Shown: in pieces, positions 34,980-48,300 of the stretch | Layout of the letters: every line of letters begins with the position of its first letter | Position numbering within the stretch: the stretch's first letter is position 1 | Assembly: GCA_032622095.1 (NCBI GenBank) | Contig: CP136064.1 | Coordinates: forward strand, 263,291,863-263,355,862 | Direction: 5' to 3' | From: Siphonodentalium dalli | Taxonomy: Eukaryota; Mollusca; Scaphopoda; Gadilida; Siphonodentaliidae | Length of the DNA: 64,000 nucleotides | Notes under the pieces: generated by a model | What the model saw: the letters and a program-made list of their open reading frames with translations, nothing else | Told to the model about the DNA's origin: nothing | Database searches by the model: none | Translations under genes and position numbers: made by a program

Positions 34980-35043
34980 CACAGGGGTCTGGAAACATTT
35001 TATTATATTATTTTAAAAATAAAAATGTTCCCGGACCCCTGTG
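34980..35043. mobile_element. 64-bp hAT-type mini-MITE with 8-bp TSD ATAAAGCT
   Basis: CACAGGGGTCTGG...CCGGACCCCTGTG foldback with only about 30 bp between the termini. ATAAAGCT is exact on both sides (34972-34979, 35044-35051). One of the smallest complete elements here. Confidence 0.75.
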
Positions 35044-35401
35044 ATAAAGCTACATGTATTTATAAATGTTGGAACATTTAAATTATCAAGGCAGTGCCAG
35101 CCATGCAAGGTCAAACACATTGACTTATAGGGAAATTAACTAAAACCTTGTACCGTACCTTAATTGGATTAATGATCAGTAGGTAGATTAATTGGACCAA
35201 TGACCTACCAGCTGAGGCCAGTATCAACAACACAAACTCATGATTTATATTGGGAATCTAACCAGACTAATGTACTCAAGTGTACTGCCCTACATGTATA
35301 TATAAGTAAATGACTCGTCGAACCGGGGTGGCACCCCAGTTAGACCACATTTCAACTCGAAACATGGTTATAAACTGCAAGATAACCAGAGGATTGTGTG
35401 A

Positions 35402-35736
35402 TTAACCTCTTCGCTGCTATGACGTCCGTAACTATTACGGACGTAAAAGTGCACGCCGTGTGCTATATGGTCCGTAGGTACTACGGACCTACTTCAGCAC
35501 ACTAGAAGTAGGCTATTATACATAACTGGAACTCAGAGATTAGTGCATCGGAATAACTGTATCTCAACGTTTCAAAAAGTGTATGATGTCCCACGATTGT
35601 GAACGATAATAGCTTTCAGCTGAGTCAGTTGTATGGTTTTTGTGACATTCCCGCTATATTTTCCCATTGGAAAATGCCAATAACGTCAACAGCCAGCACA
35701 CGACATCATAACGTCATTTAGCAGCGAAGAGGTTAA
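35402..35736 (+). mobile_element. TTAA-5 MITE with CCTCTTCGCTGCTA ends
   Basis: TTAA at 35402-35405 and 35733-35736. Inverted ends CCTCTTCGCTGCTA / TAGCAGCGAAGAGG. Two short perfect hairpins (GTCCGTAACTATTACGGAC and GTCCGTAGGTACTACGGAC) lie near the left end. 335 bp, non-coding. Confidence 0.78.
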
Positions 35737-35814
35737 AATGCATGTAATCATCCACTGGTATGAAACAGTAACTTCCAGTACAACTGTGACTTGCAAATTT
35801 ATATATGTCATAGA

Positions 35815-35995
35815 AATGAAACAGTCATCAGTTACATCAACTTCAAACTGGGGAACTTCAATCTTATCCTGGGATTCCCATAGCAGTTGATGTCTAAGCA
35901 GAGTGAGGTTCCCAGAGGGTGAATTTGGTGATGTTAGCCCACTATGCGGGATAACGTCACTATTAAATTTCTCCCTCTGGGGACCTCATTTCCAG
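35815..35995. mobile_element. GAGGT-family hAT MITE, right part
   Basis: Middle segment plus second sub-palindrome (35898-35995); the terminal CAAGG end is replaced. Lies about 200 bp before the ATP13A start-codon exon. Confidence 0.65.
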
Positions 35996-36206
35996 GCTTG
36001 GGTCACACGCCATGGAGATAATCCTGTCCAATCCAGGACTGGTCCAATCTCGTACTCTCACCTGCCGAATAATACAGCCCTGCAGTATTATTAGGCAATG
36101 AGACAAAAAAGTGAAATTGCCTGCACTATTATTAATTTCAGCCAAAAATACAGCCCTGCACTATAATTTGGCCTGCACCACTCATGTACCTGTATATTCT
36201 TTTCAG

Positions 36207-36307
36207 TTTAATGAAGCAGAATGGCTAAGATGGATGCTAACGCCTCATCAACACCAAGTGTTGATCCGGGAAAGCAGTATGTTAACCCGGGACAGGATGA
36301 CCAAATG
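36207..36307 (+). CDS. ATP13A3: ATP13A exon with start codon
   Basis: An acceptor (TTTTCAG) ends at 36206. An earlier ATG at 36211 runs into TAA after five codons, so the start is taken at 36221. From there 29 codons (MAKMDANASSTP...GQDDQM) run in phase 0 to the strong donor GTGAGT at 36308. The acidic, polar N-terminus ending in a D-D-x-M motif just before the exon 2 signature fits the family. The short upstream ATG could act as a small uORF. Confidence 0.85.
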
Positions 36308-39300
36308 GTGAGTAATATATTAAACCTATCTATACTAATTGGATTCTCCCATTCAATTATTACAGTATACACTGGAATGGTCTATTATTCATAATATTAC
36401 CCATAATCCCATTAAAAAATAAATGAGGCACAAAAATTGGTGAGGGTTTGCCCATGACCCAAAGTATTAATGGATTGAACGAAAACACTTTTTTGTTTGT
36501 TATTTTCGGCCTCATGGCCTTCTTCAGCTAATATGATAGCCGGCCTCTTCATAAGAGGCGAGCAATTGCTCGTGGATTCCTTGTTCGGGCCTAAATTTTT
36601 TTTATGGCGAGCTCCTCTACCCACTCACCTCAGTTAGAGAATATTCCTAGCACATCGGTGATCATTATCGACCAATGTTTGGTATGCGTGGCATTGCATG
36701 CGTCAACACAGTCGACGTAAACATCTCCGTAATAATTATAATATTACGTCGACACGAATTCATGTAAAAACCCATTTCCAGAACAATGGGCTTCCCCCAA
36801 TATCGTGACGTCATACTGATGTCACAGACATTCCAAATAAGGAATAATTTATGCGGTTGTATTGGAATGTTACGAGAGGCAGAGATTTACTAGCACAGAA
36901 CACTGAATATCGGCATCGGTTGGTTATTTCGCCGCCGATCAGAATCATGCCATTTGTCAAAAGTGTTTTTCTTTAATAAAGCAGCTGGTCAAAATCAATA
37001 CGACTATTAAAACTAACTTTAAATCAGTGCCACATGACCGAGTTAAACGACTATTGCGTTCGCCGTATACAGATGACACCTGAGCTATTTTTACGGGACA
37101 CGTGCAGCTGTTATCGGTTAGCCAATCGGGGTTAGCGGTTTCTGGTACCGCTTCCAATCAAAACAAGGAATTTCCTGGTATATCCCCAAGTCTGGAAATA
37201 GCTTTCCGGCCAGTCCTGTTCGACTCAGATGAATTTATATGATATACTGAGTCGAACATTATGTCGACTGGCGTCAACATTGACTCAACATACAGTTATA
37301 TCTAATAATATGCCGATATTTTGGCAATAATTGTTGAACCATCTTAAGTTATTGTTGCCTATTGACTACCCAGAAATGCGACCGAGTATGCCTATTTGAG
37401 GTTTCGATGGGGAAATTAGTTCATCACACGGTCGATGATTTTGACGTGGCAATACGACTCTAGAGGCATAGCTCTAAATTTCCAAGTCTTTAAAATCTGA
37501 AATACATGGGATTGTCCCAGTCTAATAATAGCAATAGCGGAAATTAGACTTTGATTAGTCAATTACATGATTTGTTTACTCCGTGGCCAAGCGAATGATG
37601 TTATACATGTACATGTAATTACAACTGTTCAATGACCTGAAATACCTTTTTGTAATTCCAAATAAATTACATGTATGTTTTATGAATATGCTATCATTGC
37701 TGATCAACTATAACTTCAGTAATTCAACATCTTATTGTTCAGGTAATCAAAACAATCGAAAGTAAAAGTATTGGGTAAATTTTTGTCCAAAATTAACTAT
37801 ACATTGAATGTTCAAACAAGAACTGAAAGCTAACAATATAGTATGCTAACTAACGGAACAATACAGGATATTCAACTCTTATATACCCTAACCCATTGTG
37901 ATGTCATAAACAAACATTTAACTGTGAATTCCCTATGAACTCCAGTTGTTGAGAACTACATGTAAGTGAACAATGTACTTCCCACAAAAGTGCATGTAAA
38001 CTATATACCAAACAAAACTAGGTCTAGGACACTGACCTCAAGTCACCACCCGACCTGGAATTTCTCTATATAAATGAGAGAGTACAAGTTCTTGTGACAC
38101 TTACTCAGAAAACATATCTGATTGCTTATCATGATAATTCACCTAATGAGCTTAACCCAAACGAAATCAGCTACACTATATTTAGTACAAAAAGTATTGG
38201 TACACCAAATACCTAATTACCTAATAAGTTATCATACTTAACCCTTTACCCAACAAAACGGCCAAAACCGGCCAAAGAAAGCTTCAACAGCCTAAAATAT
38301 CTTCGGTCTGTCTCAATAGAACCATACAAATATGGATACCATTGGAACCGGCTCCTTGACCACATTGTGATAGTTACAGTTATGCCCTGTGCCAATGCAT
38401 TCTCTTATATATGCGAGTCGACCATAGGTCGCCTCGCATATATAAGAGAATGCATTGGCCTAAAAAAAAACTTTTTTTACCATTTTTTCTTACATTCTTT
38501 AACAATTTTATAATTTTTAATGTGTTAAGCCAATGCATTCTCTTATATATTCGAGGCGACCTATGGTCGACTCGCATATATAAGAGAATGCATTGGCACA
38601 GGGCCGTTCTGTTGGGTAAAGGGTTAACAAGCAAATTATGTCAAATTATACCGAGCTACGCTTTACTAAGACAGTTACAGTAGGCTTCCCTTGCTAAACT
38701 GTAATCTCATCACAATTATTAGGCACTTGAAAATATGGTGCCAGACTTTTACAGAACGAGGTCCCCAGAGGGTGACATATTTGAAACATTAGCTACAATA
38801 ACAGATATACAGAGATAAAAAGTTTACGACTCTAAGGGTCATAATCAAGCCTTGAAATAGTGTGCCTGTCATTTGCAGAATGAGGTCCCCAGAGGGGGAA
38901 TTTAGTGATGCTACCCTGCATAGCAGGCTAGCATCACCAAATTCATCCTCTGGGGATCTCATTCTGCTACAATTCAGCAGAATGAGGTTCCCAGAGGGTG
39001 AATTTGGTGATGCTAGCCCGCTATGCGGGGTAGCATCACTAAATTCACCCTCTGGGGACCTCATTCTGCAAATGACAGGCACACTATTTCAAGGCTTAAT
39101 TGGTCATAATTCTACTGAGATAGAGAGCTCCAACCAAGCCTGATTATAGCGTGTCGTCATTTGCAGAATGAGGTCCCCAGAGGGTGAATTTAGTGATGCT
39201 AACCCGCATAGGTGACCAACATCCCCAAATTCACCCTCTGGGGACCTCATTCTGCATGGCCTCATCTGCTATGGGAGACATAGACTCAGATTGAAGTTCC

Positions 39301-42300
39301 CCAATTGTAAATATTGTGATGTACACCCATTGGGAACCTCGATTATGCAATGTGTCGTCTGCCAATTTGAGGATATAGAGAAACTAAACTAAAAAAGAAA
39401 TAGAATCTATATGAAGAAGTTTCTACAGCAAAATGCATAATCGAGGTGCCCAATGGTTGAACATCACCAACTTCAACTGGGGAACTTCAATCTGATCCTA
39501 GGTCTACCACAGAAGTAGAGGGCCTAAGCAGAATGAGGTCCCCAGAGAGTGAATTTAGTGATGCTAGCCTGCTATGCGGGATAGCGTCACTAAAGTCACC
39601 CTCTGAGGACCTCATTCTGTAAAAGTCTGGCATAGCATATTTGTTCAATTGATTATTTTTTTATTTTTTTTACCATTACAGGAGATAGCAGGATATAGAC
39701 TGAACCCTGTTAAACACGCCATCACTTGGATTGCAATATTTTTAACAGCTGGATTTCTGAGACTTATATTCTACTGGGCGCCACACTACATGGTGTACTG
39801 TACACATTCTAAATGCTCCCTCAATGATGCAGAAACAGTTGTGCTGAAGGTATGAATTAATCCTTAGGTGGGTCGGTATCCCATATACAATGTCAGCTTG
39901 CCTTGATTTAGTGTGTCTGTCATCTGAAGAATGAGGTCCCCTGAGGGTGAATTTATTGATGCTACCCCACACAGCAGGATAGCATCACCAATTTCACCTT
40001 CTGGGGACCTCATTCTGCTGAGACCTCATCTTCTGGGAAGTATCTATAGTCTCAAATTAACATTGCTTTAGTTACTTTTTCACTTCTGTTCGGGTTCTAA
40101 AATGCATAATCGAGGTGACTAATGGGTGAACATCACCATCTTCAACTGGGAAACTTCAATCTGATCCTAGGTCTCCCATAACAGTTGAGTCCTAAGCAGA
40201 ATGAGGTTCCCAGAGGGTGAATTTGGTGAAGCTAGCCCACTGTGCAGGATAGTATAACTAAATCGCCCTCTGGGGACCTCATTCTGCAAATGGCAGACAC
40301 TATTTCAAGGCTTGAACATTGGCCCTATGGGTGAATATTAGTGATTAATAGTCCTTCTCAACAGTCATTGACTGTCTTGTTGTCTATTTTTGTTGCCTAT
40401 CTTAATGGCGACCATGTGCCGTGTCAAATTTCTTGATTCTAAAGTTATTTTTTATTTTATTTTGAGGCGAACATTTTGGTCTCTTGCTTGTTTTTTTTAG
40501 TTTTGGATCTCCTAATTTTAATTTGGCCAATGGTTTTGACAAATGGCGAACAAATTAAGAAATTAATTATTTTTGGCCAGTGTGATCCCTGGATGAAACC
40601 TGATGTCAACATTCAAATTTTGACAGTTTGGTGTTACCATAGCTGCTTATATTGAAGTTTGGTATTGCATGTATCATACACATGTAGCTGCTTATATTAA
40701 AAGTGCTACTGGGTATGGAGAGTCAATAGGTAATAAAATTGTTACCCCATATCTGTTTGTTTAGTACAAGTTGCATAAAGGTAAAGACATAACAGCCCTG
40801 GCAGTTACATTGAAACCTTACAAGAGGCCACATTTCCCTCAAGCCTGAGTTTAGTGTGCCTGTCATTTGCAGAATGAGGTCCCCAGAGGGTGAATTAAGT
40901 GATGTAGTGGGCTAGCATCACTAAATTCACCATCTGGGTACCTTATTCTGCATGACCTCATCTGGTATGGGAGACATTGACTCAGATTGAAGTTCCCAAA
41001 TGGTGAATATTGTGATGTGCACCCATTGGGCACCTCTTTTTTGCATTGTTTCGTCTGCCAATTTTGGGATATAGAGAAACTAAACTAAAAAAGAAATAGA
41101 ATCTATGAGAAGAAGTTTAATAGATATTTGATAATAAAGAAACTTTCCGGAGAAGATGAGGCCTAAGCAGAATGTGGTCCACAGAGGGTGAATTTAGTGA
41201 TGGTAGCCCGCTATGCTGGATAGCATAACTAAATTCACCCTCTGGGGACCTCATTCTGCAAATGACTGGCACACTAAACTCAGACTTGATTTCCCTCTGG
41301 CATTATATTTGCCATGTTCAACAACAAACATGAATGTCTTTTGGACAAATAAGCAGAACAAATAACTTCAAGTCTGGCTGTGTGTATCTAAGTCATAAGT
41401 TAGTGGTATCATGACACATATTCATGAAGTTAGTGGTATCATGACACATATTCATGAAGGTCAAGTAAATAGTCTGCTAAGTCCTAATCTTCACATGTTA
41501 AACACATGCTCATAGAGTGGGAATACTCCTTCATGTTGGGTATTTATTTAGTTCAAAGTTGTGGGCTGTGAAACATGTGTATGGAGAAGTCACAAAGCAT
41601 GAAATTTAAGTAATGCCTCAAGATCACCCTTCTTTTTATCATTTAACCCTTTCATGGCTGGAGCTTCTTGAAATTTTTTGAAAATCCCGTGCCATTGCTG
41701 CGAGTCTCCCATTAGGCACCTCGCATAGAGAGAATACATTGGCCTAACAATATTTATAGTCCAGTGCATTTATGAGAAAATAGGGCTGAACCTCAAAATA
41801 ATTGCAACACAAAAGATTTTGTTTAATTTTGGTTGGGATCATCATAGAGTATACTCAGCTAAAAATCAACAAAAATCTGAACATGCGAAATGGCCTTGAT
41901 GAGGCAAAAAGTGACGAAAATGATGAAAAATTGGTGAAAAATGGAGATTAACATTTTTTGTTAATAACTCTTGATGTAAACATACAATTGTTATATTTTC
42001 ACAATGATAAACTGTGGTACAGTTGTATCCAAGATTTTGTATCATTTTATTCTATAAATATTGATTAAAATTTCGAAATTTGGGTCAAAAAGTTTAAAAA
42101 TTTGCCAAAATTCAGTGAAAACTGGAAGTCTATAATAACTCTTGATGCAGTTGTAAAATTGTCATAACTGGGCTTGGAACTATTGTTATATAGTTATATC
42201 CACAATTGTGGGTTTTTTTTCATGTTGTTACTACAAGCAAATAATCAAAATATTTTAGGGTGAAAAGATGTAAAAATGGCAAGAAATCAGAGAAAAATGG

Positions 42301-45300
42301 AATTTCACATTACATGTTTATGCATTAGAAAATTGCCATAGTTGGACTTGGACTGTTGTCAGTCAGTTATATATGGGATTTTCCATCAATTTTGAGCCAG
42401 CTTGTGGTATCAATGACACTAAGTTGTCCATATCTTGTGGCAAAATAGTGAAAAAAGAGAAAAAATATAGAAATTCATTAAAAAAATATAGAATTTTGAA
42501 AAAATAATAAGTCTGGATAGATCGTTCTGATTTTCTGATAAGGCGTGTGCACCTATTGCTTTTGCAGTCCATTTTACATTTACAACGAATGATGTTCAGT
42601 AGTTCTTTTGGAGCTGGTGGTTCCTCACATTTGATAGGATTAAGCCGCCCATCTTTAACCTGCTATCCCAATCAGTTGGTTCAAAATTAAGCCCTTCCAA
42701 AACTGCACCTGGTGATAGTGTATGTAAATGAAATCCTTTTCTACTTAAAAGTCTGACACAGCAGGTTACATCACCTCTGGTCGGCGCTTTGGCAACCGTG
42801 ATAAGCCTCTGAAACAAGAGTTTTGGGTCGATGTGTACAACGTCGTTGTCGATCTTGAGAGACAGAGCACTCATTATTATTGCTTGGGATGTTCTCTTGA
42901 ATACATAACTCATAACATCTTTCCCTCCCATGTTCATAAGGATCTTCCTGCCTATTAGTCCAGTGAATTTATGAGAATAAAGTGCCAAACCTCAAACTAA
43001 TTGCAACACAATGTTTCTTAGCAGGAATAAGTCTATTAACCAATTATAAACAACATACTAAAAATCAAAAATGATCAAGAAAGGCGAAATTGATAAATTT
43101 TGTGAAATAAATTTAGTAAAATTTTATAGCTTTTCAAGGATGTTTATAAAAAACTTCTTTTCACACGTGCTTCCATTTATATATCCAATTTGTTGAGTAC
43201 ACAATCCTGATTACAGAACAGAAAACACTTTTCAGATAAGTTGAGAATTTTTCGAGTTATGTGCCTCCAAAATTGGGAGTTTGTCTAATTTCGGAGCCTC
43301 AATTTCTGAAGAATTAGCTAAAATCCATATTTTAGGGTCTAGTATTTTAAAAACTAGAGAACAATGGAGGGATATCTTACTGTTGTATTAGTTGCCTCAC
43401 TATATTGTGCACAAAAAAATGATTTCCTTATGCATCTATGATCGAGAAGACAAAAATATTCTTAAACAAAATGTGTGTTCCATTGTATGGACTTAGCCAA
43501 ATTTGCCTTGTGACACAGAACTGATGTGATGAAATACCATATTTGAGGTCATACAACTCAATAAATTGATATCCATATGCCCTGTATTTCTCATAACCTC
43601 TTACGTATACTAGGTTAAATACACTGTGCTGGAATTGCTAAACACATATCTGCCATAATCAACTTATGGCCTTATGAATCCTTTGTATTGACTATTTTCC
43701 AAAAATGCCATTTTGGACTGTTTTGTGGTGTTTTTGTCCATTTTAAAGTTTTTTTTGTGCACAAATAGTAAACAACAATGAATACAATTAGTGTTTAATG
43801 TGTAAAATCATTTGAACGTTCCTCCTAAAACACTTAGTGTTGGGAAAAATATGATTACATTGGTTATGCCAATCAACAGTCACTGGATTTCACATATTTT
43901 TCAAAATGACTCCAAATTTGAATGTTGATAATGGGGTAGGTGAAATCACAAAGGCTATGATCTTGTCACCATATTCTAGTCATTGGAGACAAATGGTTGT
44001 TTTATTCCAGTTTGAGCAGATTATTCTTGCATGGTAAACAGTTTAGTAGTTTAATAATTATTAGATGTTGATTTAGAGCTTTTATCAGCATGTTTTATAG
44101 AACCAGCCCGAAATAATGATTCGCCATTGAGTTAAACAAAAAGGATCGTAGCTCTAAATATGAACATCAAAACAGGAAGCAGTTTACTCTGTATGAAAGA
44201 ATAAGGTTTGTAGGAGCTGGTGATGTTAAAGTTTTATGCATCAAGGTCCATATTTTCTAGATTTTGTCAATATGGTTTCCCCTACCCCATTTTTCAGATA
44301 TTCAAATTTGGCATCAGTTTCCAGAAAAATTAGTGAAATTCAGTGACATTCATTGACATATCCAACATAAGGCATTTATTTCAACACTAAAGTGTTTCAG
44401 GAGGAAAGTTCAAATGATTTTGCACATTAAAGACATATTATGGACTTGTTCGAGTTCGTGAAACTGATAAGTTAGTATTCAGGCATTATGCCAACCTGGA
44501 GAATGTAGCATTCTACTAACATTGTCGAATTTTAAAAGAAATCGTCCATACCACTCAATAGAAAACATCGTCAAAACTACGCTCAGTTGTAAATATTTAC
44601 ATCTGGATTCGGGACGCAACAATCGGCGACAAATAAACACAAATGATTTCGCCATCCAGAGTCGGTGCATTTAAGTAATATGTTAGAATGACGGTGTGTG
44701 TTGGCAACATGGATTAATATTTGTAAAAAGAACAACTTTGAGCAAGATTATTCTCCATTTCTATTGGATCACCCTACATGAGTGTTTCACATCACTTTAA
44801 ACATACATTGTTTTTACAATTTATACACAAAAACCTTTAAAAATGAACAAAAAACGCACCAAAATGGCATTTTTAGATGAGTCAATTCTAAAGATTAATA
44901 GGGCCATAATTTGATTTTCTACACCATGATTTGGAAAATTCCTTTACAATGTGTTTAACGATGTTTACTTAAGTGATTATGAGAAAGACAGGGAATATGG
45001 ATATATAATTATTGATTTGTATGACATCAAATATGCTATTTCATCACGCCGGTTCTGGACCACAGACAAATTTGGCTGTCCATACAATGATGGAACACAC
45101 ATTTTGTTCAAGAATATTTTTGTCCTCTCAATCATAGATGTATAAATAAATCATATTTTGTGCACAACCTAGAGAGGAAATGACTAAAACAACAAGGAAT
45201 CCCTTCATTTTTCTTTATTCTTTGAAATACAAGACCATAAAAAATGGATTTTAACTAATTTTGAGAAATTGAGCCTCCGACATTAGACAAACTCCAAATT

Positions 45301-48300
45301 TTGGAGGCACATAACTCAAAAAATACTCAGCGTATCTAGGAAAGGTTTACTGTTCTGTAATCAGGGTTATGCACTCTACAAAATGGATATATAAATGGAA
45401 GGACATGTGAAAGAAAGTTTTTATAAACATCCTTAAAAAGCTATAAAATGAGTATTTTACCAAATTTTGACAAATTTATTTCACAAAATTCATCAATTTC
45501 GCATTTCTTGATTCTTGTTGATTTTTAGTATATTATTTGTGATGGGTTAACGTACTTATTCCCACTGAGAAACTTTGTGTTGCAATTATTTTGAGGTGAA
45601 ACCATAAATGCACTGGACTATTACCTTGACCTTCTAAGCCAATGCATTCTCTTACATGTATATATATATATCTACTAGAAGGTGACCCGACTTCGTCCGG
45701 GCTATTCAAAAACCAAATTTCAAGTCGATAGCTCCACCCGTTTCCTAGATCTGGTCTGCGCATGCGCGAAGCTGGTGTCGCACGTGCTCGGCGACCCGAT
45801 AAAATTCGTATCCGGGGCAAGATACATTCACATACCAAATTTCAAGTCGATAGCTACACCCGTTTCCGAGATATATAGCCCAATGTCATTTGCGGATACC
45901 TCGGCCGGTGATGAGTTAACGCGACACAGTCAAATGCATCGGCAGGGTGAGAGTTAACGTAATCTAATTTTATGACCTCTGACGACGTCATAGAATTTAC
46001 GCATTGATTTTATCCTGATAAAAGCATCGGACCACTTGTACCTAATAATTGAGGCAGATAACTAAAAGGGATACATACATATTATATATCGTTGGAAAGA
46101 TGAAGCCACACAGATTCTAACCGTGCAAATTATATGACTGGCAATTTATTATTCGCGCTATATCGAATCGATTTGTGAGCACCGAACTGAAATATATTAG
46201 CGCAAAAACGGCGTAAAAATAGATTTGACCTCCGCACGTGAAAAGTTGACCTCGCACGGACAAATAAATATGCCTATGTTCGTCTCCGGCCGAAAACACA
46301 TCCAAATACCAAATTTCATCGAAATTGGCTTAGTCGTTTTGGAGTCCATCGATTTCAAACACACAAACACACACACAAACAAACACATACACACACAGAT
46401 CTTTCAAAATATATAATAGATTATATATTTTGAAAGATCTGTGTGTAAGTTTGTAAGTTTGTGTGTTTGAAATCGATGGACTCCAAAACGACTAAGCCAA
46501 TTCCGATGAAATTTGGTATTTTGATGTGTTTTCGGCCGGAGACGAACATAGGCATATTTATTTGTCCGTGCGAGGTCAACTTTTCACGTGCGGAGGTCAA
46601 ATCTATTTTTACGCCGTTTTTGCGCTAATATATTTCAGTTCGGTGCTCACAAATCGATTCGATATAGCGCGAATAATAAATTGCCAGTCATATAATTTGC
46701 ACGGTTAGAATCTGTGTGGCTTCATCTTTCCAACGATATATAATATGTATGTATCCGTTTTAGTTATCTGCCTCAATTATTAGGTACAAGTGGTACGATG
46801 CTTTTATCAGGATAAAATCAATGCGTAAATTCTATGACGTCGTCAGAGGTCATAAAGTTAGATTACGTTAACTCTCACCCTGCCGATGCATTTGACTGTG
46901 TCGCGTTAACTCATCACCGGCCGAGGTATCCGCAAATGACATTGGGCTATATATCTCGGAAACGGGTGTAGCTATCGACTTGAAATTTGGTATGGGAATG
47001 TATCTTGCCCCGGATACGAATTTTATCGGGTCGCCGAGCACGCGCGACACCAGCTTCGCGCATGCGCAGACCAGATCTAGGAAACGGGTGGAGCAATCGA
47101 CTTGAAATTTGGTTTTTGAATAGCCCGGACGAAGTCGGGTCACCTTCTAGTATATATATATTTATGAATCCCAACCCTCCAATAATTATAGGTTATGAAA
47201 ACAACAGCAACAATAGTTTCCCGTTTGGACTCTCTGTTTATTCTGATAAAATATATTGCAACCGGAAAGGAAAGCGATACAGGCGCGTTGCCCCCCAGAT
47301 GCATGCCAGGGATGCCAAGTAATTGATGTAATTTCAAATGTCGTGCCATAAGGGACAGCTGTGAGCGATACAGGCGCGTCACAGCTATCCACCACAGCCG
47401 ACTGTGTAGAATCAAATTTTGTATGGTGAATGATGTAGATCTCTGATGTAAAAACCAATTAATGTGGAATGATATAGATACCAAAAGTATGGAAAGGTGA
47501 GCGATACAAGCGCATCACCAACGTTTGATATCGACATCAACCCACAAAATAGACATGGTCTAATATAACAGATACTGGTGAGGTAGATGGGGTGGTGGTG
47601 GGAAAACTTTGAATGATATCTGCTCTTTTCTGACATCAGTACGATGTTTACTTTTCTGCTGTAGTCGCAGCCAGAAAAGAGAAGGAATCCCGGGGCATCC
47701 GCTCCTCTTGATAAACAAAGTAGTCTTCCGCGCATGAAAATAGTTCCATCTTATTTCTGATACATTATTTCGTAAAACAAGAGATTTACCTAACAGTATC
47801 TTTTAAATGTCAAATATTATATATTATACTTATTTTCATTACGTTTGTTATGATATTCTTAGTGGGAAGTAATCTAAGCATTTCCCTTGGTAAGATGATA
47901 TTCTGCGAGTATCCTCTTGCAGGTGTTTACGATTTTGCAACAGCTGATCGCTGCATAGCAGATTGAATTACTAATGGGCTGGGTTCCATAAATAGCTAAG
48001 ACAAGCTGTGCCTCTCTTACCATTATATATATATATACTAGAAGGTGACACGACTTTGTCCGGGCTTTGACCTTGAATTGACCATTTTGAAGGTCAAGGT
48101 CAGGTGGGGTCAAACACCAACACCCCAAAAATGGTGGAAATCGGCCCAACGGATACCGGGAAATCGGCCCAGCGGATACCGAGATACCCTATGCATCAAA
48201 TTTCGTCCGTAAAAATCCGCCAGTTTAACCTGATTTGATTTCCACTCAAGTATATAAATGCGCCTCATATACACACGCTCATTAATTATCAAGTTTCAAC

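Noticed and set aside
38789-39143. Overlapping frames on both strands with repeated MRSPEGEFSDA peptides
   Set aside because: They are translations of the GAGGT-family palindromes; the same peptide appears wherever the MITE occurs, on either strand.
45533-47322. Mirror-image frames such as MTRLRPGYSKTKFQVD on both sides
   Set aside because: They arise from the inverted Helitron arms; no rep/helicase motif is present.
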